From the NCBI GenBank assembly GCA_024364735.1, contig JAGFNQ010004004.1:246381-310380 (forward strand): a stretch of 64,000 nucleotides of DNA. The letters are read 5' to 3'. Position numbers and translations under genes: made by a program. The DNA is from Boesenbergia rotunda (Eukaryota; Streptophyta; Magnoliopsida; Zingiberales; Zingiberaceae). The notes below the pieces were generated by a model. It saw only the letters and a list, made by a program, of their open reading frames with translations, was not told the origin of the DNA and ran no database searches. Below, piece after piece: positions 57,495 to 64,000 of the stretch; within the stretch, counting starts at the first letter, position 1; each line of letters opens with the position of its first letter.

Positions 57495-58955
57495 AAAGAT
57501 ATTTTTATCAACATTTTAATGAAGTTTTAGGTGACCAATTTAACTTGGATAATTTAAGTAGGTCAAATGAGTATAGAAATTTAAATTTTTATTATAGAAT
57601 TCAAACTTCAGAAGTAGAACAAATTTTAAATGGGATGCAAAATGAAAAAACCGTTAAACTAGATGATATTTCAATAGAAGTATGGAAGTGCTAGAAAAAT
57701 AAGATATGGAATGGCTTGCAAAATTATTTAATATGATATTGAAAATGAAAAAAATTCTAAATCAATGGAGGGTAAGCACTCTAGTTCCTTTATATAAGAA
57801 TAAAGAGACGTACGAAATTGTCCGAACTATAGGAGTATTAAACTAATGAGTCATACCATGAAACTTTGAAAAAGAGTAATAGAAAAAATATTATGGAGAC
57901 CATGGTTCATGCATGGAAGGTCAATAATAAAAGTTATACATCTTCTCATGCAACTAATTGAAAAGTATCGGAACAAAAGTAAGATCTACACATAATATTC
58001 ATTAACATAGAAAAACTTATGATACAATCCCAAGAGAAATTACATAGAGAATTCTAGACAAGAGATGTGTTAACGTAGGATATATTAAACTAATTAAGGA
58101 TATGTATGAGGATATAATGACTAGAGTGAAGACTTTAGTTGCATTTCCAAGAAAGATAGAATTTCATTAAGGATCAACTCTAAGCCTCTATCTTTTTACC
58201 CTAATCATGGACAAATTCACCCAGTATCGTGTTGCATGTTGTTTGCAAATGATATTATTTTAATAAATGAGACACGTGAAGGATTAAATGCTAAATTAGA
58301 ATCTCGGCGGAAAACAATAGAAGTGAAAAGTTTTGGACTTAGTAGAGTAAAGATAGAATATATAAAATTTAAGTTTAGATGTAATAAGACAATTGTTAGA
58401 ATAGAAGATGACAAGTTGTCTGACACTAGAGAGGTTGAGAGAGATGTTTTATATAGAATACAAGTAGGTTAAAATGGAGGAGGACGTCGGGTGTTTTATG
58501 TGATCATAAAGTACCTCTAAAACTTAAAGGAAAGTTCTATAAAATGGCGGTTAGGTCGCTATGTCAATGACACTGAATGTTGGGTTATAACTTGAGCACG
58601 TGAGCAAAAAAAAAAAAAGAGAGATAAGGATGTTAAGATCAATGTGTGGGCATACGAAGATGGACAAAATAAGAAATAAAAATATTAGAGAGAAAGTCGG
58701 TGTTGCATCTAGTAAGGAAAAACTCTGAGAGACATGTTTAAGATGGTACGAACATGTATTTAGCCAACCAATAAATGCTCTAATAGGTGATATGAAACTA
58801 TGACAAATACACACATCAAACGAGGAAGACTAAAAAAGACTTGATTAGTAATAATAAAATAAGATGAAATTTGTTTAAGTATTGATGATATAATAGGGAA
58901 TAGAGTCCAATGGCATAGAAGAATCCATAAGGCTTGGTGGTTGTTGTTGCGTTAT
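57495..58955 (+). pseudogene. RTE-type LINE fragment
   Basis: Reads EVEQILNGMQNEK then DDISIEVWKC (RT start) near 57610-57690, later MLFANDIILINETREGLNAK at 58236 (FADD changed to FAND), and ends with GGTTGTTGTTG near 58940. Truncated at the 5' side, with many stops. Confidence 0.82.
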
Positions 58956-58973
58956 CTAGATATCCAACTTTTC

Positions 58974-59200
58974 AAGAAGACTAATCCTGGAATGACCAGA
59001 TTGGCCCATGAAAGTTTTCCATGATCACCAGGGTAAATCGGGAAGCATTTGCGCAAGCCCATCTAAGCAGTTAGCGTTCTTAGGTTTGTCGTCCCACTAG
59101 AGAAAAATCCCTATTGCAATACGCCACAACTAGGATTCAAATCTTAGATATTTAGTAGCGGTTATGAGGGCCTAACCGATGCACCGTTAGATCTTTATCT
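58974..59200 (-). mobile_element. Diverged tRNA-derived SINE
   Basis: The complement reads a B-box-like GATTTGAATCCTAG, then GTGGCGTATTGCAA, GCTTCCCGATTTACCCT and GGATTAGTCTT, in the same order as the SINE at 60700. Sits directly after the RTE tail. Confidence 0.7.
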
Positions 59201-59608
59201 CACCGAATGCAACATTTTTTAAGTTCACTCCTTTCTTTACCTCTACAACATTTCTATATGAGACAATTGAGATCTTTCTGGTGCTACTAAATTGTCTTTT
59301 CTATCTCCACCTATGGATCATCAACCGCCCTCTACCCCTACCACTATTCCTTGTGTTGTTGATCCACTATTTGACCATTCCCTTGTGCCCCGTTGGCAAT
59401 TATGCCATGGATATTAACACTTTAATACCAAAACTCCTAGGGGCACTTGATATTTCTAGTGATCATGTGTTGTAGAAGTGATCATGTCATACACTTGGAT
59501 CAACACCCATGTCAGAGACTCGTACACTGAGTCTGACTAATATAGTTTAGATTCTTTCACAAGTTATCAATTGCCTTAGACATTTAAATTTTCCTAATGA
59601 CCTATAGG

Positions 59609-60040
59609 TGAACAAGTTCAAAATCTCGAGTCATTCCATTGTTTTGGTTTTTGACTGGAATTATTTTATTTCGATATTGTGTTGACATTCCAATGTACGG
59701 TGTCGATAGTAATTTAGAGGTGAAAGGAGGAAATACATAAAGAAAAAGAAAAATATAAACAACTACATAGTTAAGTTCAATGTTTGTTTTCCATCTGTAA
59801 TGTTATGATTTTGGTATTGTAGGGAGACAAACTACAAAAAAAACAAATATTATCTCAATTTTAATATGCCAAGGGGTGTCCAATGTTGACATGAAATGAT
59901 ACTCTTCAACATGATTAACACGATGACATAGGAGATATCGTTTCGATGCAGTCATTAACTTTTGGTAGTCTATAGGAATAATATGTTATGACCGTTTTGC
60001 TCAGCACGATATGAGGCTACAAACCATGATTTTGGATCCT
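59609..60040. repeat. Dispersed repeat, copy 2 of 3
   Basis: Begins near TTCAAAATCTCGAGTCATTC; shares GAAAAAGAAAAATATAAA, TCTCAATTTTAATATGCCA and ATGAAATGATACTCTTC with the 61-kb copy. Ends GGCTACAAACCATGATTTTG. Confidence 0.7.
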
Positions 60041-60699
60041 GGTCAAGTATGTTCCAAATAATTTATTACTTCTATTAATGACTATTAAGAGTGACTTAAA
60101 AAATATTCTAAAAACTACTCTTTTTTCTTGCTTCTGCACTAAGATAGATAACCAATTTAGTTTATTTATTAAGATATTATGAAATAGCCAACTCCACCTA
60201 GTGGAATAAAGCTTGGTTGTTCTTGTATTAAGATGTTATGAAATGATGTTTTTCTTGCTTTTATACTAATATGTTTTTTTCTACTCTCAATGCTTTATCT
60301 CTAAGAATGCATTTTTATTAATCATCGTGTTTTCGTTCACCCAACAAAATATTTCTAGGTTAATTCACTATAATATTTCTAGGTTACCTTATCTGTTATT
60401 TTGAATGCACTTGAATTTTCCATCTCTTATCAACCATAATCAAAATAATTTCACTTGGAAGAGTTAAGCATGTCTTTCTTAGTTATTCTTGGTTGTAAAT
60501 ATGGTATCATTATCACTATCTTCAATTACAACACATGTTTATATCTATAAATGTAACCTTCTTTAGGTCAAATCCTCCCCCCCCCCCCCTAGAGTCCTTA
60601 GCATGTGATTGAAGTGCTTCGGATTGTTACACTTTTGTCCATTTCGTTAATTTATCATATAAGGCCATCAACACTAAAGTTTCCATTAGAGATGGAAAT

Positions 60700-60941
60700 A
60701 CCCCGGGGCTATGGTGCAGCGATAGGGTAACTAATTGCTATCTCAGGCATCCGCGGTTCGATCCCCAGCTACGGCGTATTTGCAGGAATTTTTCCTCCAA
60801 ATGGGGCACGAACCTTGGGACGCTGGGCTTCTAGACTGCCCACCACGAGCGCTTCCCGATTTACCCTAGCGGCCGGTGGGAAACTTCCGTGGGGCCGGGT
60901 CGGTCGCCCGAGGTTGGAAAAACCTCGTTAATCATTTTTTT
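60700..60941 (+). mobile_element. tRNA-derived SINE with perfect 17-bp target duplication
   Basis: CCATTAGAGATGGAAAT at 60683-60699 and 60942-60958. A-box-like TATGGTGCAGCGATAGGG, B-box GCGGTTCGATCCC, body with GCTTCCCGATTTACCCTAGC and GGTCGCCCGAGGTTGG, end AACCTCGTTAATCATTTTTT. Best-preserved of four copies here; Pol III type. Confidence 0.9.
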
Positions 60942-61054
60942 CCATTAGAGATGGAAATGTGTACCCATTTGATCAGGTATATAAAATAAATGAGTCAGGG
61001 CTTGGGCACCTATTTATCATAAAGGATTGAATTTGGGTATCGATGTGTAAAGCA

Positions 61055-61480
61055 TATCAAGGTTTGAAATCTCAAGAAGATGTTTTTATCACCGACTTGA
61101 ATGATACTATTTTAGTATCATGCAGATATTTTGATGGTGTTTATGGGAAATTAAAGGTGGAAGGAGGAAAGAGATAAAGAAGAAAATGAAAAAAAAAAAA
61201 AACTAGATAATTGTCCAATATTTACTTCTCATCTGGAATGCTATGATTTTTATGTTACCTTACATGGAGACAAAATAAAAATAACAACATTATTTCAATT
61301 TTAACATGTCCAGTGGTTTTAAGTGCTGACATAAAATGATACTCATCGATGTGAATAACACAGCGACACGGGAGACATTGTTTCGGTGCTAAGTAGTATT
61401 TAGTTTAGATAATTTATCAAAATAATATATTTTGACTATTTCGTGACCGTTTCGCTTGGTAATTTCAAACCATGGTAGAT
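61055..61480. repeat. Dispersed repeat, copy 3 of 3
   Basis: Begins GGTTTGAAATCTCAAG and ends AATTTCAAACCATGG, so the tips are inverted; body colinear with 59609-60040. Confidence 0.72.
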
Positions 61481-62335
61481 ATTCAAACAAATTTAGGCAT
61501 TTGCAACTAATCTCAATAAAATACATAATGAATATTAAAATTTTGGTAATACACTAATGTGATAATTTACAAATAGTAAAATATTTTAACCACAATGATA
61601 AAATCTTGCTAATTTTGTTATAATATTAAAAGATTAAAAATTAAATGTGTCATGTACTCATTTATATAGATATCTATAAACCCTTATCGGTGTGTATGAG
61701 TGTATGACAAGTATTCATTTAATTAAATGGGTAAGTACAAATTTTAATTTTCGGAGTTTATGTGTGTATTTAGTAGGTCGGATACCTAATTAATTAAATA
61801 GAAAAATTGGGAGTAGCAGACCTAGAAATTAAGGACCAATAAAAACCATAAGATTTTTACTATTCACCTAGCACCACCTCTTGTTCTAGATCCTACCTGA
61901 TTTAGATCTTATCTTGCTGTTGAACTCCCAAAAAGGTACTCATGGTTTGTGCATCTCATCTCATTTCTCCTTTTCTATCTTTTGTTGCATTGACCTAACT
62001 GTTTTTCTTTCTTTCTTCATTAGCTTCGCACTTTATTCCTAAGGTTGTTTTATTCCTAGGCTGAAGATACACTATGGTTGAGAAAGAAAATAATCTACAT
62101 TCTGATGTTCCATGGGTATGTATACCTCTATTTTTTAGTTCACAATAGCTTGAAAATGATATTACAATTAAGACATCAGTTATTGGCATCATGGATCGAT
62201 GAAGGCTTGATTGGTAGCTAAGGGATCCACTCAAGTTTATGAAGTTAATTCCCTTTATTCCTTTTCTCGTGTTTTAAGATTGCTTTAATCCATTGTTCCT
62301 CACTTTGGCAACATATTTCAATGACCCCTTATTAT
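61481..62335. other. AT-rich flank, nothing recognised
   Basis: No gene or classified element. Confidence 0.4.
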
Positions 62336-62339
62336 TTTA

Positions 62340-63430
62340 ATATCAAGAAAGTTTTTCTAGAGAGTGGCTTCATGAAAGAAATATGCATAGAGCAACCCAA
62401 ATAGGGGTGAGTATTCGGTTAAAACTGAACCGAACCAAATTGATTTTTTTCGAACTTAACCGAACTAACTAAATTTTAATAAAAACCAAAACCTAATTAA
62501 TTTCGAAAACATAATTAACCACATTAATCAAATTTTTTTAATTAGCGTCTAAAAATTTGGTTTCAGTCTAAACATTAGGGTCTAAAGATTCGATTCAGTC
62601 CAAAAATTCGGTTTATTCGATCTATTGAAAACCCGAACCGAATTCACTAATTTTTTTAGGAAAAAAAAATCACTAAATTTTTAAATTCAATTGATTTGGT
62701 CGGTTTAACCAAATTTTTGTTTACCCCTATCCAAAAGGTAGTGACGGATATGCATACAAAAGAATATCCCTATATGATTTGAAGCAAGCTCCTAAAGCAT
62801 AGTTTGGTAAATTCAATTCAGCATGCCTTCAATTTGATCAAAAGTGTATCAAACCACTCACTATTTTATCTTACCTCTCTATTTAAGAAATGTATTCTCT
62901 ATATTATATATGTGGATGATATCATTATAACAGGTAATTACTGCAAAGTTTACATTCTAGGTATGTTTTGGCATGAAAGCAGTTCACTAAGAGGATACAT
63001 TTATATGTCTCAAAAAAAATGTGCACATGAGAAAACTAGTATAATGGGAGTTAAGTCACTTGGTACCCATAATGGATCTAAATATTAAAAGTCAACCTTC
63101 CTCTTAGAGGACAGAGCATATCATTAGCAATGAGCAAGATCCATTAGTCTTAAAGCTCTATGTCATGATCGTTTAGAGGCAGACTTAAGGAGCCTATGAA
63201 ACTTGAAGATTGCTTTAGAAAATATCTCTTCAATTAATAATGTGGTCCTTCAAATTGTAGAATACATTGACAAGCTCTCACACTTAATGGAGATCAACTC
63301 ACACTACTAAGTACTTGTGAGAGGAAATTTAATTTCTTGGAAGAGCAAAGAGAAGATAAGTGTAGTTAGACCAAGTGCAAAGGTGGATTATGAGACTATT
63401 ACTTTAGTTGCATATGAATTTTGTTATGAG
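62340..63430 (+). pseudogene. copia RT and RNase H fragment split by a MITE
   Basis: Fragments in shifting plus frames: EICIEQP just before 62401, then LYDLKQAPKA near 62777, ILYIIYVDDIIITGNYC at 62891-62941 (intact YVDD box) and SWKSKEKISVVRPSAKVDYE at 63335-63392 (RNase H end). Many stops and missing segments. Confidence 0.78.
62402..62729. mobile_element. hAT-like MITE inside the copia fragment
   Basis: 328 bp, ends TAGGGGTGAGT and TTTACCCCTA (10-bp TIR, one mismatch). Rich in AACCGAA and TTCGGTT. Flanks CCCAAA and TCCAAAA suggest an imperfect target duplication. The copia frame resumes directly after it. Confidence 0.7.
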
Positions 63431-64000
63431 GAGAATCATTCCTACCAAATACCCTTGGTAAGCTATGTATTATTGATAATTAGATATTTTATATATAAAC
63501 CCTTATATATGTGTGTATTAATATGTTGATCATTAGAATTGACAAATTAGGTGATTATTTCTTTAAATTGTTCTCCCTGATAAACTAAAAATTACCCTCT
63601 ATTTGTTTTTTCCCATCATAAAATATTTTCAAAGCTATGTACAAAGCAATTTGATTGTTACAATAAAGCTTCATCGGTTTTAGGTGGCACCCTAGCTCAG
63701 TCATCAATTGTTTAACCTAAATGAGTTCACATGTTAATAAGGATATGGCTCTACATTTGTCCCTGCACTTCATCTAGCTACAAGGTATATTTCTTGCTCT
63801 TCCAATAAACCATATTATGTTAGACACCGAAAGTTTGGAGGGTTAAAATGCCTAAAATTGAAATTTAAGGGTGTAATTAGAATTAGCCAAACTATGGGGA
63901 CCTTTTTTGAAAAATGTCAAAAACCATAAATTTGCCTAAATTTCTCCCTTAATCCAACGTCGAACCCACCGCAAGCAAGCGGTTCCCTGTCACGGCACCG
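63431..64000. other. Right edge, nothing recognised
   Basis: The last 60 bases turn GC-rich (CGAACCCACCGCAAGC) but no frame can be assigned before the edge. Confidence 0.35.

Noticed and set aside
60700..60780. tRNA-like A and B boxes
   Set aside because: Part of a SINE with target duplications; no cloverleaf or anticodon arm could be drawn.

Overview
This is nuclear DNA from a flowering plant: AT-rich, full of long introns and nested plant transposable elements (Ty1/copia, a TRIM, RTE and L1 LINEs, tRNA-derived SINEs, hAT-like MITEs). Several repeat types look monocot-like to me, but the window alone does not prove the species or clade. Nothing bacterial or organellar was recognised.

I found one cellular gene, and it fills most of the window. 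A complete OSCA1/CSC1-type (DUF221/RSN1_7TM) hyperosmolality- or mechanically gated calcium-permeable channel is encoded on the minus strand from 56437 (ATG) to 6583 (stop). I placed 11 coding exons by hand. Every junction keeps the frame with GT..AG borders, giving 2280 nt and 759 residues, close to the 772 aa of Arabidopsis OSCA1.1 (family knowledge). The coding part is under 5% of the 49.9 kb gene body. Intron 4 is 23.7 kb and intron 2 is 15.4 kb. Introns 1 and 3 are about 3.2 kb each, and the rest are 89-892 bp.

Layout: 1-1410, 5' end and LTR of a minus-strand copia-like element. 1411-6582, downstream flank of the channel gene, with palindrome clusters, a hairpin-forming minisatellite and a probable LTR. 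6583-10168, exons 11 to 5. 10169-33897, intron 4: three GC-rich elements beside TA microsatellites, a decayed copia (12937-18474) carrying a hAT-like MITE, SINEs, copia, RTE and L1 fragments, and tandem arrays. 33898-37382, exons 4 and 3. 37383-52799, intron 2: SINEs, tandem arrays, a young gag-only LTR element (44638-48175) and an RTE LINE. 52800-56437, exon 2, a TRIM in intron 1, and exon 1. 56438-64000, upstream flank: a 5'UTR acceptor candidate, then RTE, SINE, MITE and copia fragments.

The most interesting signals are: the intact channel gene spread over 50 kb of transposons; the young gag-only LTR element with 955-bp LTRs differing at about five positions and a perfect TSD; a minisatellite whose repeated 19-nt units keep covarying hairpin stems; and a family of GC-rich inverted-repeat elements set in TA microsatellites that share a palindromic module with an unrelated locus. 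Splice sites and repeat boundaries were read by eye; no database search was possible.
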